From Chloroflexota bacterium (lineage in GTDB: Bacteria > Chloroflexota > UBA11872), in contig JAPPNP010000051.1 in NCBI GenBank assembly GCA_028873795.1, positions 1 to 60,639 on the forward strand: 60,639 nt of DNA, written 5' to 3'. A program made the position numbers and the translations under genes. The notes beneath the pieces are model-generated. The model had not been told where the DNA came from and did not search any database. It saw nothing but the letters and a program-made list of their open reading frames with translations. Positions 36,010 to 45,172 of this stretch are shown here, piece after piece (positions within the stretch are counted from its first letter, which is position 1; every line of letters begins with the position of its first letter).

Positions 36010-36161
36010 GCGGCTTACCCCGGCGGACCGGCCGTTGGCATAGTGGCGACCTGCCTGCCGCACGGCAAACCGCGCCCCGGCGGATACACTGCCCGCGCTG
36101 ACAGTCCGTCAGTCGCCTGCCCCTGGTCCGGGAGGCGCGCGGCATCCCACGAGGGTCGGCC

Positions 36162-37838
36162 ATGCACCCCACATTCGGCGTTCGCTACGCGCTGGACACC
36201 AAGATGCCGATGCGCGACGGCGTGCAGCTTTCGGGCGACATCTACCTCCCCGACGCTCCCGGCCCGTTTCCGACGGTGCTGATTCGCACGCCCTACGACA
36301 ACAACACGCCGGAAACGATCGCCTCGGCCCGCGCCTTCGCCCAGGATGGCTATGCCTGCGTGGTGCAGGACGTGCGCGGGCGCTGGGATTCCGACGGCGT
36401 CTACTACCCGTTCCGCAACGAGGCGGCCGACGGCTTCGACACACACGAATGGATCGGTCGGCAACCGTGGAGCAATGGCCGCATCGGCATGAGCGGCCCG
36501 TCCTACCTCGGACTGGTGCAGTGGCTCAGCGCGCCTCGGGGCAGCGACTACCTCACCTGCCTCGCACCGCGGGTGGTGTGCCCGGAGTTCCTCGGCGGAC
36601 TGGTGCGGCCGGGCGGCGCATTGCAGCTCACCACGGCGCTCACCTGGGGCATGCGCACCAACTCACGCACCGCACAGAGCATCGCCTTTCACAACTGGAC
36701 CGAGGCGTTCCACACGCTGCCCGTCAAAGACCTGGACCTCCGCGCCGGCCGGCGCCTGGACTTTTGGCGCGACTGGCTGGAGCACGACCGCTACGACGAC
36801 TACTGGGAGGAGATCAGCGTCTCCCACCGCTGGCACGAGATCCGCGTGCCGGCGCTCACCATGGGCGGCTGGTACGACCTGTACGCGGCCGACACCTTGG
36901 AAAACGTCAGCAACCTGCGGCGCTTCGGGGCCACCCCGGAGGCGCGCCAGAGCCGCGCGATCGTCGGACCCTGGCCGCACCGCCTGGCCGGATCCACGCG
37001 GCTCGGCGACGTCGACTTTGGCGTCGATTCGCTGGTGAGCCTCACGCAGCTCGAACGGCGCTGGTTCAACCTCTGGCTCAAGGGCGAAGACGACGGCTTG
37101 AGCGAGGAGCCGCCGCTGCGCCTGTTCACCATGGGCGTCAACGAGTGGCGCGACGAGCACGAGTGGCCCCTGGCGCGCACCGACTGGCAGACGTGGTACC
37201 TGCACTCGGACGGCAACGCCAACACCGCGCGCGGCGACGGCACGCTCACGACCGCCGCGCCGGCCGAGGAGTCGCCCGACCGTTACGTCTACGACCCCGG
37301 ATTCCCCGTGCAATCGCTGGGCGGCACCACCTGCTGCACGCCGGAAATCGTCGCCTGGGGACCGTACGACCAGCGGCCCGTCGAGGCCCGGTCGGACGTG
37401 CTCTGCTACACCTCGGAGCCGCTTCAGACCGATCTGGACGTCACCGGACCCATCACCGTGGTGCTGTTTGCCGCTAGCGACAGCCGCGACACTGACTGGA
37501 CGGCGAAGCTGGTGGACGTGTCGCCCAGCGGCTACGCGATGAACCTGTGCGACGGCATCGTGCGTGCCCGTTACCGGAACGGCATGGCCGAGCCGAGCCT
37601 CTTGGCGCCGGGCAAGGTCTACCGCTACGAGATCGACGTGGGCGTGACCAGCAACGTCTTTCGCGCCGGGCACCGCATCCGGCTGGAGATCTCGTCGTCG
37701 AACTTCCCGTGCTATGACCGCAATCTGAATACGGGCAACGACCTCGCGAGCGACACCGATATGCGCGCCGCCTCGCAGACGGTGCTGCACGCGCACCTGC
37801 ATCCGTCGCACCTGCGGCTGCCGGTGATTCCCAGGTAG
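36162..37838 (+). CDS. CocE/NonD-family hydrolase (X-Pro dipeptidyl-peptidase type)
   Basis: A 558-residue alpha/beta hydrolase of the S15/CocE type. The N-terminal domain has MRDGVQLSGDIYLP and VVQDVRGRWDSDG. The nucleophile is Ser114 in GPSYLG, matching CocE Ser117. The C-terminal jelly-roll begins near TSEPLQTDLDVTGP and contains the GHRIRLEISSSNFP signature. No signal peptide, so cytoplasmic. Substrates of the family are esters, acyl prodrugs or peptides with N-terminal X-Pro; which applies here is open. Confidence 0.87.
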   Translation: MHPTFGVRYALDTKMPMRDGVQLSGDIYLPDAPGPFPTVLIRTPYDNNTPETIASARAFAQDGYACVVQDVRGRWDSDGVYYPFRNEAADGFDTHEWIGRQPWSNGRIGMSGPSYLGLVQWLSAPRGSDYLTCLAPRVVCPEFLGGLVRPGGALQLTTALTWGMRTNSRTAQSIAFHNWTEAFHTLPVKDLDLRAGRRLDFWRDWLEHDRYDDYWEEISVSHRWHEIRVPALTMGGWYDLYAADTLENVSNLRRFGATPEARQSRAIVGPWPHRLAGSTRLGDVDFGVDSLVSLTQLERRWFNLWLKGEDDGLSEEPPLRLFTMGVNEWRDEHEWPLARTDWQTWYLHSDGNANTARGDGTLTTAAPAEESPDRYVYDPGFPVQSLGGTTCCTPEIVAWGPYDQRPVEARSDVLCYTSEPLQTDLDVTGPITVVLFAASDSRDTDWTAKLVDVSPSGYAMNLCDGIVRARYRNGMAEPSLLAPGKVYRYEIDVGVTSNVFRAGHRIRLEISSSNFPCYDRNLNTGNDLASDTDMRAASQTVLHAHLHPSHLRLPVIPR

Positions 37839-37860
37839 CGCGCTCGCAGGTTCACCGTCC

Positions 37861-38129
37861 GTTGAATTCCCGCCTTCGGAGACCCTTGCAGAATGCAGCC
37901 GGGCTTGGGGGTGACCGGGCGCATCCCTTCTGCCGCCAGGTTCAATGAGGGGTGGATTCCCGCCTTCGCGGGAATGACGGAGGGGCGACGCATGGCCCCC
38001 GAGGGTGGGTGGGCGGTGAGAGTCCGCCAGCACCATCGCAGGATTCGGAATCCGCGTAGGGGCGCCCCTTGTGGGCGCCCGGGGATGAAGCGACCGTCCG
38101 ATGCGGGCGGCCACAAGGGCCGCCCCTAC
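37861..38129. repeat. Repeat block: composite copy 3 and two GTAGGGGC hairpins
   Basis: The composite unit occupies 37861-37980, ending in GATTCCCGCCTTCGCGGGAAT plus GACGG. GTAGGGGCGCCCC...GGGCGCCC lies at 38056-38084, and GGGCGGCCACAAGGGCCGCC with CTAC at 38105-38129. The last hairpin supplies the TAG stop (38126-38128, reverse strand) of the OB-fold gene. Confidence 0.8.
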
Positions 38130-38464
38130 GGCGGATTGACCGGCTCGAAGATTGGGCCGCGCTCGGGGTCGACGCATTGCAGTCGAACCCGGGCGCCCAG
38201 CTCGCGCCCGGCTTCGCCGATCAGGCGCCCCATGATGCGCACGCCACCTTCGAGCTCGACCATGGCCACCGTGTAGGGCGCTTCGTCGGCGTAGCGCGCG
38301 GGAGGAATATGGATGGTCGTCCAAACGACGATCCGACCATCACCCGGGATCTCGTGCGGCTCGAGGTCGGGACGCCCACACATCGGGCAGGCATCACCGC
38401 GCACCGTGACCGGTTGCCCGTCGAGACGACTGCGATAGACCGTCAGCCGAGGCGGATTAGTCAT
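38126..38464 (-). CDS. Zn-ribbon OB-fold (DUF35-type) protein
   Basis: A 112-residue acyl-CoA-associated OB-fold protein. One CxxC is present (CPMCG at ~26-30), where the family usually has two, so the rubredoxin-like ribbon is incomplete. The OB part is GRIVVWTTIHIPPARYADEAPYTVAMVEL. ATG 38464 overlaps the thiolase stop by 8 bases, so the two are coupled. DUF35 proteins form channelling complexes with thiolases or HMG-CoA synthase. The stop comes from an intergenic repeat, so the original C-terminus may have been slightly different. Confidence 0.8.
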   Translation of the reverse strand: MTNPPRLTVYRSRLDGQPVTVRGDACPMCGRPDLEPHEIPGDGRIVVWTTIHIPPARYADEAPYTVAMVELEGGVRIMGRLIGEAGRELGARVRLQCVDPERGPIFEPVNPP

Positions 38465-39614
38465 GGGCCAGGATGTGCACCGCGGCCGCCGCGCCGCAGC
38501 CGCCCATGCTGTGGGCCAGGCCGATCCGGGCGCCGTCGACCTGATTGGCGGCCTCACCGCGCAACTGCAGCGCGAGATCGTAGATCTGCCCGACGCCGCT
38601 GGCGCCCACCGGGTGTCCCTTGGCGATCAGTCCGCCGCTGGGGTTGACCGGCAACCGGCCGTTCACGGCCGTTTCGCCGGATTCCGCGGCGTGACCGCCG
38701 TCGCCGCGCGGTAGCAGTCCCAGGTCCTCGGTCGCCACCAGCTCGGCAATCGTGAAGCAGTCGTGCACCTCGGCCACGTCCACGTCACCGGGGGCGATTC
38801 GCGCCTGCCCAAACGCCTCGGAGGCCGCACGCACCGTGGCGGGAAACGACGTCAGATCGTCCATGCCGCTCAGCGCCACCGGACCGGATCCCTGGCCCGA
38901 GGCGAGGATGCGCACGCCGCGATTGGTGTGTTGACTCGCGATTTCCGCCGTGCAGACGACCGCCGCCGCCGCGCCGTCGGTGATGGGCGGGCAGTCGAAG
39001 AGCCGCAGTGGCTCGGCCACGAACCGCGAGCTCACGACCTCCTCGATCGTTGTCGGCTTGCGGAATTGGGCCTTGGGATTCGCCGCCCCGTTGTCGTGGT
39101 TCTTGACCGAAACGGCGGCGATCTGCTCCCGCGACGTGCCATAGCGCGCCATGTGCGCCTGCATGACCATGGCAAAGGCGCCCGGAAACGTGAGCCCGGT
39201 GCGCATCTCCAGCCCCTCGTCGCCGGCGGTGGCGAGGGCGGCGGTGACGTCGCCCGTGGGAATATCGGTCATCTTCTCGACGCCAGCCACCAGCACGACG
39301 TCATGGATGCCGGCAGTGACCGTGAGGTAGCCGTGGCGCAGGGCGATGCCCCCGGACGCGCAGGCGGCCTCGACCTTGGTCGCCGGTATCCCGTCGAGCC
39401 CCAGGCGACGCGCGACGATGGGCGCCAACGCTCCCTGATCGGCCAAACGTTCGCCGACGAAGTTGCCGAGATACAGCGCCTGCACCCGTTCATGCGGTAT
39501 GCCGCTATCCGCCAGCGCCTCGCGGCAGGCGTCGGTCGCCAGCTCGACGATCCCGCGATCCGGCAGCTTGCCGAACGACGTGGAACCGACGCCGGCAATG
39601 CTTACGTCACGCAC
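38457..39614 (-). CDS. Thiolase-family protein (SCP2-type acyl-CoA acyltransferase)
   Basis: A 385-residue thiolase. The nucleophile is C85 in VEAACASGG, the GHPVGASG histidine is near 340, and the second cysteine is in GGCGAAA near 375. Pairing with a DUF35 protein is typical of the SCP2-thiolase branch, which cleaves or condenses branched or aromatic beta-ketoacyl-CoAs rather than simple acetoacetyl-CoA. No other beta-oxidation genes adjoin. It is divergent from the flavoprotein at 39710. Confidence 0.88.
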   Translation of the reverse strand: MRDVSIAGVGSTSFGKLPDRGIVELATDACREALADSGIPHERVQALYLGNFVGERLADQGALAPIVARRLGLDGIPATKVEAACASGGIALRHGYLTVTAGIHDVVLVAGVEKMTDIPTGDVTAALATAGDEGLEMRTGLTFPGAFAMVMQAHMARYGTSREQIAAVSVKNHDNGAANPKAQFRKPTTIEEVVSSRFVAEPLRLFDCPPITDGAAAAVVCTAEIASQHTNRGVRILASGQGSGPVALSGMDDLTSFPATVRAASEAFGQARIAPGDVDVAEVHDCFTIAELVATEDLGLLPRGDGGHAAESGETAVNGRLPVNPSGGLIAKGHPVGASGVGQIYDLALQLRGEAANQVDGARIGLAHSMGGCGAAAAVHILAHD

Positions 39615-39709
39615 CGTGACCTCACTACCGCACCTCGCTCGCTGGCGCTCCCTATCATGCGACCATACGCCCCCGAGATGGGAGTGACCACCGTCGAAGT
39701 CTCGCGTCT

Positions 39710-40798
39710 ATGAGTGAGCTATCGCCGGATTCCCCGTTCGACGTGCTGGTGATCGGGTGCGGGCCCGCCGGCGCCCAGGCCGCCGTGAGCGCCGCCCACC
39801 AGATGCGGCACGTGGCGCTGATCGACGGCGGGGCCGTGAGCCTGCGGCGGGGCCGTCACTTCTGGTCGAAGTCGGTCGAGTTCGTGGACGCGCCGGTGTT
39901 CCCGGGCATCACCGGACCGGCATTCAACCGGGCGTTGAAGGGGTGGACCGACGCGCAGCCGGAGCAAGAGGTCACCATCGACGGCGAGTCGCGGCACATC
40001 GGCATTCGCCGTATCGCAGGCTACGTCACGGACGTGGAAAGGATGTCCGACGGCGCGCTGGCGGTGACCATGTCGACGGCGATGCTGCCGCGTGACGGCG
40101 GGACGCCGCCCACGGAGACGGTCCGGGCGCGGACGGTCGTCGTGGCCTCTGGATTCGAGGACGCTTGGCCGGACATCGAGATCGAGCCCTCGGCGGAGCG
40201 GGCCTACGCGCGCTACGGCCTGGTCTTCCGCTATGCCGGAAATCACCGCGGGTGGCATGTCTGCGTGCGCTGCGACGGGCACCTGCACACCGACCAGGAA
40301 CTCGCCATCGTCGGCGTTGGCGACTACATCTTCGACGTGGTCCACGGCGCCCAGGACTTCACCCACCGGATGACCGTGCTGACCAACGGGCGCCCGCACG
40401 GGATGTCCGCGGCGGTGCTGGCGGAAATGGATCGGCGGGGCGTGCGGCTCGAAACCGAACGAATCGAGGCCCATATCGGCAGCGGTCGCGATCTGCTCGG
40501 TCTACGCTTGGCGGACGGTCGCGAGCTCTTCTACGACGGCTTCTTCGTCGACGAGGGCCTGGTGGCCAACGACGAGTTTCTGGCCAGATTCTCGCCCCAG
40601 CATGATGTTGAGGGGTTCCTGGTCTGCGACGAGGACCACCGAGTGTTGGACGTCAACGGCGAGCCCATTGCCGGGATCTGGGCCTGCGGCGACATCGTGG
40701 CCGGCGAGCGCAATCTGATTGCCGCCGCCTTCGCCAGCGGGCAGGACGCGAGCCTGGAGGCCAGCGACAGCCTGCGCCGCTGGCCGCCGGTGAAATGA
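39710..40798 (+). CDS. Thioredoxin-reductase-like FAD-dependent oxidoreductase
   Basis: A 362-residue flavoprotein. The FAD-binding VIGCGPAGAQAA is at the N-terminus, a redox CxxCD (C185, C188; CVRCDG) matches the TrxR active site, and IAGIWACGDIVAGERN is the C-terminal FAD motif with Cys in place of the common Ala. The NADPH motif (VGVGDYIFD) departs from the usual GGGxxA, so the electron donor may differ. It overlaps the next gene by ATGA. It could reduce the thioredoxin at 32376 or a different partner. Confidence 0.82.
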   Translation: MSELSPDSPFDVLVIGCGPAGAQAAVSAAHQMRHVALIDGGAVSLRRGRHFWSKSVEFVDAPVFPGITGPAFNRALKGWTDAQPEQEVTIDGESRHIGIRRIAGYVTDVERMSDGALAVTMSTAMLPRDGGTPPTETVRARTVVVASGFEDAWPDIEIEPSAERAYARYGLVFRYAGNHRGWHVCVRCDGHLHTDQELAIVGVGDYIFDVVHGAQDFTHRMTVLTNGRPHGMSAAVLAEMDRRGVRLETERIEAHIGSGRDLLGLRLADGRELFYDGFFVDEGLVANDEFLARFSPQHDVEGFLVCDEDHRVLDVNGEPIAGIWACGDIVAGERNLIAAAFASGQDASLEASDSLRRWPPVK

Positions 40799-41790
40799 CG
40801 GAGGGCGCGGATACAGCCATGCAGCACTTTGCCGTCACCACCGAGCAGCTCGATCTGCCCAGCGCGGCCACGCCCCAGGCCCGGCGGGTCGCCGTCGCCT
40901 GGCGCGGCCGGCCGATCTGCGCCTTCACCCAGGGCGTGCACCGCTGCTATCTGTACCCGTTGTATTCGCCGGCCGGCGTTCCGCTGACCGCCGAGAGTCC
41001 CGTCGATCACCCACACCACGACTCGATCACGGTCGGCGCAGACATGGTCATCGCCAAGTTTCCGCCGCTGACGCCGGCGATATCGCCGCTGACGGAGTCC
41101 GGCACTTACAACCTCTATGCCAACAACGTGTTTCAAGGCCGGTGCCCGGGACGCACCTGGACCGTGGACGTCGGCGCGACCGAGTTGGCCCCGGATCACC
41201 TGCGCGTGGTGCAAACGGTCGAGTGGCAGGGACCGGAGGAGTGGGGGGCCGCGGACGGCCGGCGCGCTCTCGCCCAGGAAACCCGGACCACGGACATACG
41301 TCCCGGCGACGTCGTCAACACGATCGACATCCGGTCGCAGCTCACGCCGACGGACTGGGACCTAACGATCGGGCCGACTCGCCACGCCTATTTCACCGTG
41401 CGCCTGGCCTACGGCCTGCGCGTGGCCGACGGCGGAACCCTGATCGACGCCGACGGTCGCAGCGGCGGGGCGGCGATTACCAACCACGCGTCGGCGTGGG
41501 TCGATGCATCCGGGGCGGCGCCGCACGGCGCCAGGGCGGGCCTGACGATCCTGGGACACGAATCGACGGCGCACGTCCCCTGGGTGGCCTATGACTGGGG
41601 TACCGTCAACGTGAACCCGTTCGCCCGCGAGGCCGCCACTCTGCCGCGAGGCGACACGCTGGAGCTTGGCATTCGGCTGCTCGCGCACGACGGCGACGCC
41701 GTCGAGGCCGACGTCGCGGCGCACGCCGCTCGTCTTGCGGCCGAGTTCGACGCCGGTGCTAGCATTTCGCGCGTGGCCAACCGCCCTTAG
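40795..41790 (+). CDS. PmoA/DUF6807-family protein
   Basis: A 331-residue beta-rich protein. The signature YSPAGVPLTAESPVDHPHHDS (residues ~56-76) and a following TRHAYFTVR match the family labelled 'methane oxygenase PmoA' in Pfam, a name that does not imply methanotrophy. The fold is related to galactose-mutarotase-like sandwiches. Its function is unknown; occurrence with oxidoreductases and sugar genes suggests carbohydrate processing. Start fixed by ATGA overlap with the flavoprotein gene. Confidence 0.75.
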   Translation: MTEGADTAMQHFAVTTEQLDLPSAATPQARRVAVAWRGRPICAFTQGVHRCYLYPLYSPAGVPLTAESPVDHPHHDSITVGADMVIAKFPPLTPAISPLTESGTYNLYANNVFQGRCPGRTWTVDVGATELAPDHLRVVQTVEWQGPEEWGAADGRRALAQETRTTDIRPGDVVNTIDIRSQLTPTDWDLTIGPTRHAYFTVRLAYGLRVADGGTLIDADGRSGGAAITNHASAWVDASGAAPHGARAGLTILGHESTAHVPWVAYDWGTVNVNPFAREAATLPRGDTLELGIRLLAHDGDAVEADVAAHAARLAAEFDAGASISRVANRP

Positions 41791-41798
41791 GACGCCCC

Positions 41799-43160
41799 AT
41801 GCTGGAAACCACGACCCGCGATGCGCTGGCGTCGGCGGACATCGAGCACCTGATCCACCAACTCACGCGCGCCGGTCACCACGCGCGCACCGGTCCGGTG
41901 ATCGTCGAGTCCGCCAGTGGCGCCACGCTGCGACTGGCCGATGGGCGGGAGATTCTGGACGGCACGTCGGGCCTGTGGTGCGTCAACGCCGGTCACGGCC
42001 GCGCCGAGCTGGCCGATGCCGCGTCCGACCAGATGCGGCGCCTGGCCTTCGCCCACACGGCGAGCGGGTTTTCGCATCAGCCGGCCATCGAGCTGGCCAC
42101 GCGGCTGGCCGAGCTGACGCCCGGCGACCTCACCGCTGCGTACTTCACCTCCGGCGGAGCCGAGGCCACTGAGACCTCCTTCAAGTTCGCGCGCTACTAC
42201 TGGCGCTTGCAGGGACAGCCAAGCAAGTCGCTCGTCATCTCCCATGTGCGCGGCTATCACGGCCTGACGCATGGCGCGCAGTCGGCCACGGGGCTCACCG
42301 AATACCACGGCACGTTTGGCGACCTGGCCGAAGGCTTCGACAAAGTGCCGCCGCCATATCCGTTCCGCTGGGACGAGTACGGTCCGACCGACATCGACGC
42401 GGATGGCATCGCCAGTGCCGAAGCCGTGGCGCGCCGCATTGAGGAATTGGGACCGGAGAACGTGGCCGCCGTGATCATGGAGCCGGTGTTGGGCACCGGC
42501 GGCGTGATCGTGCCGCCCGACGGCTACTTCAGCGCCGTGCGCGAGGTGTGCAACCGGTACGACGTGCTCATGATCGCCGACGAGGTGATTACCGGCTTCG
42601 GCCGCACCGGCCACTGGTTCGGCTCGCAGCGCGACGGCGTGGTGCCCGACATGATGACGTTTGCCAAGGGCGTGACCAGCGGCTATCTGCCCCTGGGTGG
42701 CGTGATGCTGCGGGAGCACCTACGAGACGCGATGCGCGAGGCGCCCGGCGACCCGCCGCTGATGCACGTCTTCACCTATTCGGGGCATCCCGTGCCGTGC
42801 GCCGTGGCGCTGGCGAACCTGGCAATCCTGGAGAACGAGGGCATCGTGGACGGAGTGGCCGCCAAGGGCCGCCGCTTGCGCCGGCGCCTGGACGAGCTGC
42901 ACGACCTCCCGGAGGTCGGCGACATCCGGTCGGCGGGCCTCATGTCCGGCGTGGAGCTGGTGCGCGACGAGGACTCCAGGGAGCCCTATCACGTGAGCGA
43001 GCGACCGACCGCCGTGGCCGCCGCGGCGCTGGAGCGCGGGCTGGCCACACGCGCCCTGCTGGGCGGAACCATGCAGTTGGCCCCGCCCCTGATCATCAGC
43101 GACGAGCAGATCGACCGTGCGGTCGAGATTCTGGCGGAGTCCATCATCGCCACGCGCTGA
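41799..43160 (+). CDS. Class III PLP-dependent aminotransferase
   Basis: A 453-residue enzyme. PLP Schiff-base Lys290 lies in TFAKGVTSGYLPLGGV, upstream IADEVITGFGRTGHWF carries the cofactor Asp, and the substrate end reads GTSGLWCVNAGHGR. The closest characterised classes are omega-amino acid:pyruvate and beta-alanine aminotransferases. It starts 9 bases after the PmoA-like gene, so likely the same operon. The substrate, an amine or omega-amino acid, cannot be fixed from sequence. Confidence 0.9.
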   Translation: MLETTTRDALASADIEHLIHQLTRAGHHARTGPVIVESASGATLRLADGREILDGTSGLWCVNAGHGRAELADAASDQMRRLAFAHTASGFSHQPAIELATRLAELTPGDLTAAYFTSGGAEATETSFKFARYYWRLQGQPSKSLVISHVRGYHGLTHGAQSATGLTEYHGTFGDLAEGFDKVPPPYPFRWDEYGPTDIDADGIASAEAVARRIEELGPENVAAVIMEPVLGTGGVIVPPDGYFSAVREVCNRYDVLMIADEVITGFGRTGHWFGSQRDGVVPDMMTFAKGVTSGYLPLGGVMLREHLRDAMREAPGDPPLMHVFTYSGHPVPCAVALANLAILENEGIVDGVAAKGRRLRRRLDELHDLPEVGDIRSAGLMSGVELVRDEDSREPYHVSERPTAVAAAALERGLATRALLGGTMQLAPPLIISDEQIDRAVEILAESIIATR

Positions 43161-43187
43161 CCGGGGGCAGCGCCTACTATTCGAGCC

Positions 43188-44045
43188 ATGGATCCGAGCT
43201 GCCTGGCGCATGCGCTGACCGACGACGAGCGAGCCCATTTCGACGCCGAGGGCTACCTGGTGGTCGAAGGCGCCCTGAGCGACCCGGAGGTGACGGCGCT
43301 CAACGCCGTGCTCGATCGGTTGCGCGACGCCGACCGGCTGGCGTCACCCGAACGCTACGCCGGCATCGATCAGCGCGTGCTGCATCTCGGCTTCATTACC
43401 CTCGATCGGGCCTTCATGGACCTGATCGACCATCCCCGGCTCTTTCCGAAGGTGTGGGGAATCCTCGGCCCAAACATCTATCTCTACAGCACGCACTTAA
43501 TCATCACCCCGCCGCAGGCCGATGAATTCGACCCCACGCGGGACACCCTCAACTGGCACCAGGATTCGAGCTGGATGGGCCGGGACATGCCGGAGCTGGC
43601 CGTGCCGGCGCGACTCTCGGTGAAGGTCGCGTATCTCCTCACCGATCATTTGCAGCCCGGCAGCGCCAACCTGTGGGTGCTGCCCGGCGCTCACACGCGG
43701 TCTGCCATCGACGTGCCGCGGGACGGTAAGGGCCAGCCATCCGGCGCCATCCCCGTCTGCGCGCCCGCCGGCAGCGCGGTCATCTTCGACCGGCGGCTTT
43801 GGCACGACGGCAGCCCCAACGCCGCGCCGTGGTCGCGGCGGGCGCTGTTCTACGGCTACGGCTATCGCTGGATTCGACGGCGCGACAAGGATGCGATGCC
43901 CGTTCCGCCCAACCTGCTGGCGGACGCCGGACCGATCCGCCGGCAACTGCTCGACTACCCGACCGAAGGCGACGAGCCCCTGCAGTACATCGGCGGCGAG
44001 TCGCCGCTGCGCGACTGGTTGCAGCGGCACGGTCAGCTTGCCTAG
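43188..44045 (+). CDS. Phytanoyl-CoA dioxygenase (PhyH)-family oxygenase 2
   Basis: A 285-residue Fe(II)/2-oxoglutarate oxygenase. The HxD pair is H124/D126 (HQDSSW), the distal His206 lies in RLWHDGSPN, and the following Arg-Arg segment probably binds 2-oxoglutarate. It is only distantly similar to the PhyH at 12584, so the two are not a recent duplication. It trails the aminotransferase by 27 bases. Substrate unknown. Confidence 0.87.
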   Translation: MDPSCLAHALTDDERAHFDAEGYLVVEGALSDPEVTALNAVLDRLRDADRLASPERYAGIDQRVLHLGFITLDRAFMDLIDHPRLFPKVWGILGPNIYLYSTHLIITPPQADEFDPTRDTLNWHQDSSWMGRDMPELAVPARLSVKVAYLLTDHLQPGSANLWVLPGAHTRSAIDVPRDGKGQPSGAIPVCAPAGSAVIFDRRLWHDGSPNAAPWSRRALFYGYGYRWIRRRDKDAMPVPPNLLADAGPIRRQLLDYPTEGDEPLQYIGGESPLRDWLQRHGQLA

Positions 44046-44191
44046 GGTTGAGGCGAGCCCATGGGGCGCTCGAACGTCTGCGCCGAATCTGCACACCGCC
44101 TGCATGGCTGACGCACGCGGCCGGCATAGGCTGGAGCACCTGAGGTCGCGCCGACGAGGCCCGTTTCGACCGGTCCAATAGGAGAGTGTTG

Positions 44192-45133
44192 ATGCGCGGA
44201 GGACTTGTGCGGTGGCTGGTCGTCGCCGCCCTGCTTGGCGTTGTAATCGCCGGCGTGGCCTACCTGGTGGTGTTTATCACCGGCGGCACCGGCGAAGCCA
44301 GTGAGCCCATCAGCGCACCGCGATTGGCGTTGCCGACGGCGACCGCGGCGCCCCCCACTCCGACGCCGATACGGGTGTCTGAGGTCCGGTTGTCAACCCC
44401 CACGGCGCAGGCCGCGACACCAGCCGCAACCCCGCCGCCAACTGCCGCGGCGACAAGGGCGCCTGCCGCCACGCCCGCAGCGACCCCTACGCCCGTTGCC
44501 ACGGCCACGCCCGCGGCCACCCCAACGCCCGTGGCCACAGCCGCGCCGGTGGCCACTGAAGCGCCCGCAGGTGACGTCCCGACGTCGGCTGTCCTCTATC
44601 GCATCGTGCCGGAGGAGTCGGAGGTCCGATTCGAGATCGACGAGATTCTGCGCGGGGCGCCGACGCTGGTCGTGGGGACTACCAACCAAGTGGCCGGCGA
44701 CTTCATCATCGACTTCGCCGATCTCGCGGCCTCGCAACTGGGCACGATGCGCATCAACGTGCGCACCCTGCGCACGGATGAGGAGCGGCGCGACCGCGCC
44801 ATTCGCTCGCGGATTCTCGAGTCGGCGAGCGACCAGTACGAGTTCACCACGTTCGAGCCCGTGCGACTGAACGGACTTCCCGGTTCGATTGAACTGGGAC
44901 AGATCGTGGTGTTCCAAATCGTGGGAAATCTGGCCATTCGCGACATCACGCGCGAGGTCACCTTCCTCGCCGAGCTGACCGTGGTGTCCCCGGACCGTGT
45001 CGAGGGCACGGCGGTGACGACCATCCTGCGCGAGGACTACAGCCTGACCATTCCCAACGTGCCGTTCGTCGCGTCGGTCGACGAGGACGTGCTGCTGGCG
45101 ATCACGTTCGTCGCGGTGGCCGTGCCTCAATAG
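44192..45133 (+). CDS. Membrane-anchored YceI-domain protein
   Basis: A 313-residue protein. One transmembrane segment occupies about residues 7-28, an Ala/Thr/Pro linker runs to ~125, then a YceI lipocalin-like domain follows (SEVRFEIDEIL, GDFIIDFADL, FTTFEPVRLNG, REVTFLAELTV). YceI proteins bind polyisoprenoids or amphiphiles. ATG 44192 was chosen because GGAG at 44181-44184 is seven bases away; GTG 44186 would bring it too close. The domain faces outside the membrane. Confidence 0.88.
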   Translation: MRGGLVRWLVVAALLGVVIAGVAYLVVFITGGTGEASEPISAPRLALPTATAAPPTPTPIRVSEVRLSTPTAQAATPAATPPPTAAATRAPAATPAATPTPVATATPAATPTPVATAAPVATEAPAGDVPTSAVLYRIVPEESEVRFEIDEILRGAPTLVVGTTNQVAGDFIIDFADLAASQLGTMRINVRTLRTDEERRDRAIRSRILESASDQYEFTTFEPVRLNGLPGSIELGQIVVFQIVGNLAIRDITREVTFLAELTVVSPDRVEGTAVTTILREDYSLTIPNVPFVASVDEDVLLAITFVAVAVPQ

Positions 45134-45172
45134 CGACGGCACCGGCCGGCATCGCGCGAGTAGAATCCGCGC

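Noticed and set aside
36663-38324. A ~550-residue reverse-strand frame
   Set aside because: It is antisense to the CocE-like hydrolase and extends through intergenic repeats.
40795-41790. Evidence for methane oxidation from the PmoA family name
   Set aside because: The Pfam label is historic; no particulate methane monooxygenase genes or features are present.
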